Origin: JAFGXT01 sp963677165
GTDB lineage: Bacteria; Verrucomicrobiota; Lentisphaeria; Victivallales; SZUA-371
Assembly: GCA_963677165.2 (NCBI GenBank)
Contig: CAXXSX010000002.1
Span: forward strand, 3,658,001 to 3,722,000
Length of the DNA stretch: 64,000 bases
Reading direction: 5' to 3'
Part shown: positions 37,038 through 45,018 of the stretch, in pieces
Numbering within the stretch: position 1 is the first letter of the stretch
Layout: every line of letters begins with the position of its first letter
Notes under the pieces: generated by a model
Told to the model about the DNA's origin: nothing
The model's database searches: none
The model's input: only the letters and a program-made list of their open reading frames with translations
Position numbers and translations under genes: made by a program

Positions 37038-37757
37038 ATGAAAACTTCACAAAGATTAAAACAATTCACACTCATCGAACTCCTCGTTGTGATCGCTATT
37101 ATTGCGATTCTGGCTTCCATGCTGCTTCCTGCGCTGGGGAAAGCTCGTAACAAAGCACATGCGATTAACTGTTTGAGTAACATGAAGCAGGCTTCCGCGG
37201 TTCAGCAGTACTATCTGGGTGACTTTGACGGTTATGTCTGGGCCGCAGCAGATTATTCGTATGCTTTGCGCTGGAAGGATATGGGATATATCACAAATTA
37301 TAAATTTCTGCACTGTCCGAAATTCAATAAACTTTCCGGCTTTAACCCCGAGCATAATTATCATGTGTTTGCCAGCAGGTTCTGGGGGAATAAAGGCACT
37401 TCCAAAGAGGCAATTTCATGGAAAGCTTCGGCTTACCGAGATGTGAATCCGTCGCAGTTGTTTGGCGGAACGGAAGGGGTACGCTATTCTACTGCTGACC
37501 GTCCGGATTTCAGGCTGTCGATTGGCACTAGTGATTCAGATAGTTATTCTAAACCGGTATTTTGGCATGATAAAGGGATTAATGTCTGGTTTGCTGATGG
37601 ACACGCTGAAAAGGTTCGCTGGGGCGAGGTTTTCAGGGCTTACAGTAGCAATAACAAGAATACAAAAGTTAAAATGTATTATTCCAGCGGACACTATGGT
37701 TCATTTCAATATGCTGTTTTTGATGGCGCTTACAAGACTCTTGTAACCTGTCCGTAG
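37038..37757 (+). CDS. Secreted pseudopilin with H-X9-DG motif
   Basis: 239 residues; leader MKTSQRLKQ before FTLIELLVVIAIIAILASM, then a globular domain ending in FWHDKGINVWFADGH (His-X9-Asp-Gly). The start at 37038 follows GGAG by 6 bases. It lies 20 bases after the LacI gene and 28 before the GH39-like gene, so the three are cotranscribed. It is clearly homologous to the pseudopilin at 41608 over its whole length. Confidence 0.92.
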   Translation: MKTSQRLKQFTLIELLVVIAIIAILASMLLPALGKARNKAHAINCLSNMKQASAVQQYYLGDFDGYVWAAADYSYALRWKDMGYITNYKFLHCPKFNKLSGFNPEHNYHVFASRFWGNKGTSKEAISWKASAYRDVNPSQLFGGTEGVRYSTADRPDFRLSIGTSDSDSYSKPVFWHDKGINVWFADGHAEKVRWGEVFRAYSSNNKNTKVKMYYSSGHYGSFQYAVFDGAYKTLVTCP

Positions 37758-37785
37758 GTTTTAATAACTTCAAAAGGATTTCACA

Positions 37786-40425
37786 TTGAAAAAGATATTC
37801 TCAGGATTACTGTGTCTGCTTCTCAGCAGTGCTTATATATTTGCGTCAGACGGCGTATTTGAAATAAAGGACAACTCTCCGGTTAGGGCAGGGGAGACGT
37901 TTGTTCTGAAACTCATCCCGTCCAGGATTGATTCTGCTGCCACGGCAGTCTTTAACGGCCAGAAGCAGATGCTTTATCCCGGAACAATTGTTTTGAAGGC
38001 ATTCGAACATGCCGTCAAGTATGCAAAAGTTAAACCGGATCAAGCGAGTAGTTACGGGAAAAGCATAGTGCGCTCGTCTAAGTTCCAGAGCTTGTTCTTC
38101 ACAGATTTTCCCTCAGATGGTCAGAAGTATTCAATATGGGTGCGGGCTGATGGTGGGGCGTTGTGTTTACGAAAACTGGTTAACGGTAAATCGAAAGAGT
38201 TGAAGTGGAACTGGACGCGTTCGAAAGAATATTCCTGGCGTTGTCTTGGCCGATATTCCGCCGATGAAATTGGGAAAAAATTCGTATTGATGTCAGATGG
38301 CAGAACCGATAAAACTACAATTGATACGGTAATTCTCGCGGCTGATAAAAAATTTGTTCCGAAAGGGAAGTATGCCGGGAGTCTTGTTTTTTCTTTAGAA
38401 ACGGATCTGTCGATGGTGGGGACGCATCAAATGCCGCTGAAAGTGATAAGTGACAATAAGAGCTATAATAAAACAGTTTCTTTCAAAGTTGAATCCACTG
38501 ATGCAGCGAAAAATTCTGTCGCTTTTACGGTTAGCTCTGATTCTTACATTAATATCCCACTGGGAAAATCGGCGGTAAAAGTTGTCAATTATCCAGATTT
38601 TAATTTTTACAATAAAGAATATACAAATTTTTTCAATAAGCCGGTTACGGGAATTCAATTTGCGGTTCAACCTGATTTTATTGCGTTGAATTGTAAAAAA
38701 TATCCAACGTTGCCACGAATGGCATCAATTCCGGTTAAACTGAAACTGGCAGGATTAGCGTTTCTCCATACGGAGTACTGGCAAGGGGAGATGGGCCAGA
38801 AGGTAGCGTTTTACCATGTGAAATATAGTGATGGTACTTCAGTAGATATTCCGCTACAGGAAGAGATTAATATTGTTGGGTCCGCTCGCAATCCTGCTCC
38901 GTCTCAGGCTAAATTCCTGCTGAATGCAAAATCCCCGGTTATTGATTTTAACCTTTGCTTATTTGTTTGGGAAAATCCATATCCGGACAAAGAGATTGAC
39001 CAGGTTGTTTTCTCGAATGACCTTACCCGTACATTTAAAGAGGAAAATACGACGGTTCCATTGAATGTGTCAAGCATGTCTTCGCAGATACTTTTGTCAT
39101 TGACTGGGCTTAAAAGCATGCAGGATGTTAAACATCTTATTGCTGACAATACTCGTAAAGTTCCTCAGGAAAACAGTGTCACCGTTAATTTTGGGAGAGT
39201 CGAAGGCTCTATTAATCCGCTGTTGTTTAGTACAAACGAAACTGGTATCATGGCGGCGGATAATCCGGTCTTTGACCGTTACTTAAGAGTTATGGATAAA
39301 ATAGGCTGCCGGATATTCCGTTTACACTCCGGCTGGTCTCTGCAGAAAGTTTATCCGGAAGGATTGTCTGGCCCTCATAATTACGTGCCGCTGGATAATG
39401 GTATTCGCAAGGTTCTCAAGAACCATCCCGAGCGTAAAATTATGCTGTGTATCAACAAGATTCCCAAATACATTGATCCCTTGAAGAAACAAGACCGTAT
39501 AAAATTTTCAGAACTTTGTGTCGATCTGTTGAAGCATTTCAAGAAAGAAGGCATTCGGGTTGAGTGGTGGGAAATCTATAACGAAGTCTATTTCAAAGGA
39601 ATCAAGCCGGATCGTTCGCTTTGGAAAATGTACAATCAGACAGCGGTAAAATTGAAGAAGATTGACCCGGAATTAAAAATTGGCGGCTACGCTCCGTGTT
39701 ACCCGACGATTAGCGGCATCACCGACTTTTACCGTTATTGTGGAAAGTATATTGATTTTGTTTCCTGGCATAAATATCCGACCGGATCTTCGAAGACATC
39801 CGATGAGTATTTGATGAATGCCGCCGTTGGGTTTGGGGAAGACGTAAAACGTATCCGCAGAGCTTTGAAGACAGAGGCTCCTGGTAAGAAGATTATTCTG
39901 GCTCTGACTGAGTACAATATGAATTTTAACTGGAAACCGCATGACCCGCGTCAGGCAGGTTACAAAGGAGCGGCCTGGACCGCATCGGTGTTGTACAACC
40001 TGATTAAAGCCGATATGGACATAGCCCAGACCTGGCATTCGCGCGGAGGCGGAACATTTGGCTTGCTAGATAAGACGGCTACAGAGATTCGTCCGGTAGC
40101 GCGGGTTCTCTACTGGGGAAATCACTATATCAAAGGCGATTACGTAGAGTCACGGTCGTCAAATAAGAATATTGAATGCCTGGGATTCAAAAATGCAGAA
40201 AACAGCGGAATTTTGATTATCAACAAGTCATCAAAACCGGTCGACGTTGATATTAATCTACTCAACTTTTCTCCACTAGTGGAGAATTCGTTTGAGGGTA
40301 GTACAAAGGTATATTCGATTACCGAATCCGGTTACCAAGTCGGTATCGACAACACCTTGTCAAAAAACAAATTTACTCTCAAACTTCAACCATTTGAGAC
40401 CCGGTTGTTGATTATGTCGTATTGA
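37786..40425 (+). CDS. Exported clan-A glycoside hydrolase, GH39-like (copy 1)
   Basis: An 879-residue enzyme starting at TTG with an AAAGGA site. A signal peptide (about 1-20), a large beta-rich N-terminal part (about 25-460), a TIM barrel (about 470-790) and a short C-terminal beta domain. The barrel has the clan-A pattern: acid/base Glu600 in WWEIYNEVYF and nucleophile Glu709 in ALTEYNMNFN. This resembles GH39/GH51-type retaining enzymes for beta-xylosides or related sugars; the exact family is not sure. It is the third gene of the LacI unit. Its last 130 residues are almost the same as those of the gene at 42388, unlike the rest. Confidence 0.8.
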   Translation: MKKIFSGLLCLLLSSAYIFASDGVFEIKDNSPVRAGETFVLKLIPSRIDSAATAVFNGQKQMLYPGTIVLKAFEHAVKYAKVKPDQASSYGKSIVRSSKFQSLFFTDFPSDGQKYSIWVRADGGALCLRKLVNGKSKELKWNWTRSKEYSWRCLGRYSADEIGKKFVLMSDGRTDKTTIDTVILAADKKFVPKGKYAGSLVFSLETDLSMVGTHQMPLKVISDNKSYNKTVSFKVESTDAAKNSVAFTVSSDSYINIPLGKSAVKVVNYPDFNFYNKEYTNFFNKPVTGIQFAVQPDFIALNCKKYPTLPRMASIPVKLKLAGLAFLHTEYWQGEMGQKVAFYHVKYSDGTSVDIPLQEEINIVGSARNPAPSQAKFLLNAKSPVIDFNLCLFVWENPYPDKEIDQVVFSNDLTRTFKEENTTVPLNVSSMSSQILLSLTGLKSMQDVKHLIADNTRKVPQENSVTVNFGRVEGSINPLLFSTNETGIMAADNPVFDRYLRVMDKIGCRIFRLHSGWSLQKVYPEGLSGPHNYVPLDNGIRKVLKNHPERKIMLCINKIPKYIDPLKKQDRIKFSELCVDLLKHFKKEGIRVEWWEIYNEVYFKGIKPDRSLWKMYNQTAVKLKKIDPELKIGGYAPCYPTISGITDFYRYCGKYIDFVSWHKYPTGSSKTSDEYLMNAAVGFGEDVKRIRRALKTEAPGKKIILALTEYNMNFNWKPHDPRQAGYKGAAWTASVLYNLIKADMDIAQTWHSRGGGTFGLLDKTATEIRPVARVLYWGNHYIKGDYVESRSSNKNIECLGFKNAENSGILIINKSSKPVDVDINLLNFSPLVENSFEGSTKVYSITESGYQVGIDNTLSKNKFTLKLQPFETRLLIMSY
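40297..40335 (+). repeat. 39-base identical segment shared by the two GH39-like genes (copy 1)
   Basis: This coding stretch is exactly the same as 44887-44925, within a longer block of high nucleotide identity (about 40023-40420 against 44617-45000). It encodes the GSTKVYSITESGY part of the C-terminal domain. Confidence 0.9.
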
Positions 40426-40522
40426 TCGTATCGGGGGGATTGGGGCGTTTTTTTTACAGATGCTTTTTCTTATTTGAAGTGACGCCTTACCCCTGAAATT
40501 TCTTTTTTTTTATTTTAATCTA

Positions 40523-40606
40523 TTGACTTGTGTCGAAAAACATAATATAATTAATTTAGAAATCGATTCCTTTTGTTTTTTTTGCGAAAATTTAGGAAAC
40601 GATTGC
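40523..40606 (+). promoter_or_regulatory. Promoter and twin candidate operators of the second LacI unit
   Basis: TTGACT (40523-40528) and TATAAT (40546-40551) with a 17-base spacer form a near-consensus promoter. Two related imperfect palindromes, GAAATCGATTCC (40559-40570) and GGAAACGATTGC (40595-40606), follow in the leader 36 bases apart, a layout like the unit at 35953 but with a different recognition sequence. Confidence 0.72.
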
Positions 40607-40633
40607 TAGTAGATAAAAAATCAGGACATATTA

Positions 40634-41581
40634 ATGAAAAGAACATCAAAAGTAAAACTTTCTGATATTGCTCAGGCCTGTGGCGTGGGAGCCTCGACAG
40701 TGAGCCGTGTATTGAATAATGTATCGGAAGGTTTTTCTGTCAAGCCTGAAATCAGGGATCGTATCCTGAAAACCGCCAGAAATATGAATTATATTCCTGA
40801 TGCTATGGCGCGTAATTTGAGAACCAGGCGAACCGGAAACATATTGATTTTTGGATTCAGGTTTTCTTGGACATCACTGCATTCTATGTATGGCTATATT
40901 CTGGAAGAATGTACGGATATGCTGGTGAAAAAAGGCTATACAGTTAATGCTGTTTTCGGTTCTGATACAACAATGAATGCCGGTCCCATTCTTGCTGATG
41001 GTGCGATCCTGTTGACGGCGGAAGATAAAAAATTAATGAGTCGGCTGGATAGTGCTGGAATTCCTTTTGTTGTTATCAATGACAATGTCGGGGATTTGTG
41101 CAGTTGGATTGATATTGATGATGAATATGGCACTCGTTTGGCAATGAAAACCCTTTTAAAGAAAGGACATACTGGTATTGCATACTGTGGACCGATTGAG
41201 GAATCAGTACATCAGAGTCATAAAAGCATTACTTTGCGAAGGGACGTCTACAGAAAAGTAATGAAGGAAGAAGGATTGAAATGTATTGAGTTTGATGAAA
41301 GCAGTGATTTGATGACTATGGTTGAGAATGTTAAGCAAAATAATGTTACAGCCCTGTTGGTTTATTGCAATAATCAGGCGGAGTTTATCCAGTCGTTTTT
41401 TTCATTTTACAAACCAGCCGGTGGTGAAGTTGAAATTATTACGTTTAACAGTTTGAACCGCCGGATGTTAACTGTTAATCCTGATTTTAAATCGATAGGA
41501 CAGACCACTGTAAAATATCTGCTGAATTCTATTAATGGCGGTAAAATATATAATAAGACATTTAAAGCTGCAATTTGTTAA
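40634..41581 (+). CDS. LacI-family transcriptional regulator (short C-terminus)
   Basis: 315 residues; helix-turn-helix VKLSDIAQACGVGASTVSRV, hinge MARNLRTRRTGN and sugar-binding core (RLAMKTLLKKGHTGIAY). It is paralogous to the regulator at 36022. The protein stops about 20 residues sooner than usual, so the last strand and the RXSV-like tail are missing. CAGGA lies 7 bases before the ATG. First gene of the second LacI-pseudopilin-GH39-like unit. Confidence 0.92.
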   Translation: MKRTSKVKLSDIAQACGVGASTVSRVLNNVSEGFSVKPEIRDRILKTARNMNYIPDAMARNLRTRRTGNILIFGFRFSWTSLHSMYGYILEECTDMLVKKGYTVNAVFGSDTTMNAGPILADGAILLTAEDKKLMSRLDSAGIPFVVINDNVGDLCSWIDIDDEYGTRLAMKTLLKKGHTGIAYCGPIEESVHQSHKSITLRRDVYRKVMKEEGLKCIEFDESSDLMTMVENVKQNNVTALLVYCNNQAEFIQSFFSFYKPAGGEVEIITFNSLNRRMLTVNPDFKSIGQTTVKYLLNSINGGKIYNKTFKAAIC

Positions 41582-41607
41582 ATAAGATAGGAATAAAGGA
41601 GAAAGAA

Positions 41608-42336
41608 ATGAAAAAAGTAAAAAAAATCACACTCATTGAGCTTCTCGTTGTGATTGCTATTATTGCGATTCTGGCATCAATGCTACTGCCGGCGCTTGGA
41701 AGTGCGAGAGATCGTGCAAAAGGAATAAGCTGTTTAAGTAATCAGAAGCAGTGTTCTCTTGCCCAACAGATGTATATGAATGATTATAACGGATATCTTT
41801 ATAGTCGTGAAAATGATTCATCTCAGTCCGGCGGCGGGGCGTTAAGTTGGGGAAATATGTTTTGTTCATATCTGGATTATATGAAAAATCCTGATGTTTA
41901 TCGTTGTCCTAAATTTCAAATATTACCTAATTATAAACCAGGAAACTGGTGGCATATATATGCAGCCAGAGTAACCGGTGGAACGACGATAGCGGACTGT
42001 ATCAGGCTGCATCTGAAAAAGATCAAGCCGACCGAATTATTTATGGGAGGCGATGGAATTACGGTTTCAACAACTAAAACAATACCGGATTTCCGGATGT
42101 GCTCCGGGAATTATGTTTCCTCTCGCGCGAATCCGGTGTTCTGGCATAAGAATAAATGTAATATGTGGATGGCGGACGGACATGCGGAACCGATAAGTTA
42201 CAATGATTTGCGCGGTTGGAGCCGTTCCAAGTACAGTAAAGTTAAATATTCTGCAAGTAGTTGGCTTGATCGTTATTACACTTTTTCCGGTGCAATGTTT
42301 GAGCCGGATCTCACAACCAGTCACTCATTGCTTTGA
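41608..42336 (+). CDS. Secreted pseudopilin with H-X9-DG motif
   Basis: 242 residues: leader MKKVKK, signal ITLIELLVVIAIIAILASM (Ile replaces the usual Phe at +1), globular domain ending in FWHKNKCNMWMADGH. The start at 41608 has AAGGAG 6 bases upstream; an upstream in-frame TTG at 41575 would overlap the LacI gene and is rejected. Whole-length homologue of the pseudopilin at 37038. Confidence 0.92.
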   Translation: MKKVKKITLIELLVVIAIIAILASMLLPALGSARDRAKGISCLSNQKQCSLAQQMYMNDYNGYLYSRENDSSQSGGGALSWGNMFCSYLDYMKNPDVYRCPKFQILPNYKPGNWWHIYAARVTGGTTIADCIRLHLKKIKPTELFMGGDGITVSTTKTIPDFRMCSGNYVSSRANPVFWHKNKCNMWMADGHAEPISYNDLRGWSRSKYSKVKYSASSWLDRYYTFSGAMFEPDLTTSHSLL

Positions 42337-42387
42337 TTGAGCTTTATTCTATTTCGATATTATTTTTACTTATAAGGTTTATTGTTG

Positions 42388-45018
42388 ATGAAATTATTTA
42401 TTGGTTTGCTGTTGTGTTTTTCCGGAGTTTTTCTGAATGGCGGAACTCCGGTTATTAAGAAATTAGAGTTTCCCGCACATGTAAAAGTTGGAGAGGTGTT
42501 TTCTATAACGTTTCATGCTGAGTGTCCCGGCGCAACGTCTATGAAATATTCTTTCAACGGACAATCCCGGATTCTTCCCGCTGATTTGTACAGTGTTGAT
42601 CTGGCAAAGGCGAAAACGAAGTATACGAAGTTCAGCCAGAAAGCGGGGAAAAAAGTCATAGAGGCTGTTAGTAAATATCAAACTTTCTTTTCCATACCGT
42701 TTCCACAGGAAGAGAAAAAATATACCGTGTGGATTTACTCTGGCGGAGGCGATATTTGTCTGAGAAAACCAGGGAAAGAGATTAAATGGATCTGGAATCG
42801 GAAAATGGTTTGGAGATGGTTGGCGTTCGGACGGTTCAGTAGTCAGAAGCTTGGAAAAACACTTGATTTTATGTCCGGTTCCAAAGCTCCTTTTGTCAAG
42901 GTTGGGGCAGTGTTGCTGACTACCGATGAGAAATTTTCTCCTATACCGTTTCGTAGTGACCCTACGACATTTTACTGGACGCCTGGTAAGTCTGCGGTCG
43001 GTTCCCATACATTTCAGGCGGTGGTTGAAGCCGACGGCAATAAGGTGGTGCGTGATATTACCGTAACAGTTTATGATGAGTCAGAGAAAGAGCAGAAGAA
43101 TTCCGGGACAGAGATTTCCTCATCAAATCAGTTTGCGATTTCGCCTGCCAAATCAACAGTGAAACTATCGGCATGTCCGGTGATGAATATTCTATCAAAG
43201 GGCTATTCGTCCCTTATTGCCAATAAAACATTCGGACTGAAATTTTCGAGTAATTACATTCAGCCTTTCCAGTGTAATGAATACAAGCAGTTGCCGCGCT
43301 CAGTCACGTTTAAAGTGGAAAGAAAGGCGGAAGGGCTGGCGTTTATCCTGTCGGAATACTGTCAGGGAGAAGTTGGACAGCAAACCGGCTGTATTATTAT
43401 TGACTATGAAGATGGTTCTAAAATAACTGTACCACTGCGGGAAGAATATGAATTATCAGGAACTTTACGTAATCGTCACCCTATGGCGGCAATCTATCTT
43501 GGTACGGTAAACTCTTCTCTGGCCGAGTTTAATCTTTCATTGTTTCCATGGAAGAATCCAACTCCGGATAAGACAATAAAAAACGTGACGATAACGAATA
43601 AATTCCGGGTGAAATCAAAGGAAGAAAATACCATTATTCCGATGAATGTAATTTCGAATTCATCGTTGGTCCTGCTTGGCGCTGTTGGTTTGAAGTCTTC
43701 ACTGGCTGTGGATGAACTGATTGCGTTGATTCCCCGCAGAAAGAAATCAGCAGTTGTCGCCAGCGATGTTTCAATCGATTTTAATCGGGTTGTTGGCAAG
43801 ATCAGTCCAATGGTTTTTTCAACGAACGAAACTGATGTTATGAGGTCTGATACTCCGGATTTTGACCAATATTTAAAAATGATGAACAGGATTGGATGCC
43901 CGATTCTGCGCTTTCATTCCGGCTGGAGTCTGGAGAAAGTATATCCGAAGGGACTTAAGAACAAGTATTACGACAAGTTGGAATTAATTATTTCCAAGCT
44001 GAAGAAAGATCATCCTGAACGTCAGGTTATGATTTGCTTCAATCGTGTTCCCAAATATGTTGACCCGAAGACCGTTGCAGGACGCAAACTCTTTGCTTCT
44101 CTTTGTGCTGATCTGGTAAAAGAACTCAATGTTAATAAGAAGTTTGGCATTAAATATTGGGAAATTTATAACGAGGTATATTTTAAAAAGATTGCGGAAG
44201 ACCGTTCATTGTGGAAAATGTATAACGAGGCGGCGAAAGCAATGAAGCAAGTTGATCCTGCTATAAAAATTGGTGGATACGCACCGTGCTGGCCGAGTGT
44301 TTCAAATATCAGTGATTTCTATAAGCATTGCCATCAAAATACTGATTTTGTCTCATGGCATAAATATCTTACCGGCTCAAATGATACCTCAAATGAGTAT
44401 ATTATGTCGAAAACCAATACTTTTGGGGACGATGCCAGAGCTGTTGCCGCTGTTGTCAAAAAGATTACTCCTGGTAAAAAGGTGGAACTGGCAATTACAG
44501 AATATAATATCAACTGGAACTGGAAGCCGCATGATCCCCGACAGGCGAACCATATCGGTGCTGCCTGGCTGGCGTCGGTCCTGAATCATTTGATCCGTGC
44601 CAATGTTGATATCGCCCAGACCTGGCATTCGCGCGGTGGTGGAACATTCGGTTTAATGGACAAAACTGGCACAGAGATACGTCCTGTGGCGCGGGTGCTT
44701 TACTGGGGCAATCACTACATCAAAGGCGACTATGTAGAGTCACGGTCATCGAATAAGAATATTGAGTGTTTAGGATTCAAAAATTCTCAAAACAGGGGAA
44801 TGCTGATTATCAACAAATCATCCAAACCGGTTGAAGTTGATATCAATCTGTTGAACTTTACGGCGCCTGCGGTAAATCCGTTTGAAGGTAGTACAAAGGT
44901 ATATTCGATTACCGAATCCGGTTACAAAGTTGGTATCGACAACACCATGTCAAAAAACAAGTTTACTCTCAAGCTTCAACCATTTGAAACCCGGTTGTTG
45001 GTCGTATCAGGGAAATAA
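42388..45018 (+). CDS. Exported clan-A glycoside hydrolase, GH39-like (copy 2)
   Basis: 876 residues from the ATG used here (two TTG codons just upstream are possible starts). Signal peptide (about 1-20), beta-rich N-terminal part, TIM barrel with acid/base Glu596 in YWEIYNEVYF and nucleophile Glu705 in AITEYNINWN, then the C-terminal domain that is nearly identical to copy 1. The N-terminal 450 residues have diverged far more. Its 3' end overlaps the converging GT39-like gene by 12 bases. Third gene of the second LacI unit. Confidence 0.8.
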   Translation: MKLFIGLLLCFSGVFLNGGTPVIKKLEFPAHVKVGEVFSITFHAECPGATSMKYSFNGQSRILPADLYSVDLAKAKTKYTKFSQKAGKKVIEAVSKYQTFFSIPFPQEEKKYTVWIYSGGGDICLRKPGKEIKWIWNRKMVWRWLAFGRFSSQKLGKTLDFMSGSKAPFVKVGAVLLTTDEKFSPIPFRSDPTTFYWTPGKSAVGSHTFQAVVEADGNKVVRDITVTVYDESEKEQKNSGTEISSSNQFAISPAKSTVKLSACPVMNILSKGYSSLIANKTFGLKFSSNYIQPFQCNEYKQLPRSVTFKVERKAEGLAFILSEYCQGEVGQQTGCIIIDYEDGSKITVPLREEYELSGTLRNRHPMAAIYLGTVNSSLAEFNLSLFPWKNPTPDKTIKNVTITNKFRVKSKEENTIIPMNVISNSSLVLLGAVGLKSSLAVDELIALIPRRKKSAVVASDVSIDFNRVVGKISPMVFSTNETDVMRSDTPDFDQYLKMMNRIGCPILRFHSGWSLEKVYPKGLKNKYYDKLELIISKLKKDHPERQVMICFNRVPKYVDPKTVAGRKLFASLCADLVKELNVNKKFGIKYWEIYNEVYFKKIAEDRSLWKMYNEAAKAMKQVDPAIKIGGYAPCWPSVSNISDFYKHCHQNTDFVSWHKYLTGSNDTSNEYIMSKTNTFGDDARAVAAVVKKITPGKKVELAITEYNINWNWKPHDPRQANHIGAAWLASVLNHLIRANVDIAQTWHSRGGGTFGLMDKTGTEIRPVARVLYWGNHYIKGDYVESRSSNKNIECLGFKNSQNRGMLIINKSSKPVEVDINLLNFTAPAVNPFEGSTKVYSITESGYKVGIDNTMSKNKFTLKLQPFETRLLVVSGK
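44887..44925 (+). repeat. 39-base identical segment shared by the two GH39-like genes (copy 2)
   Basis: Exact match of 40297-40335; see that entry. Both copies are in the same codon phase. Confidence 0.9.
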
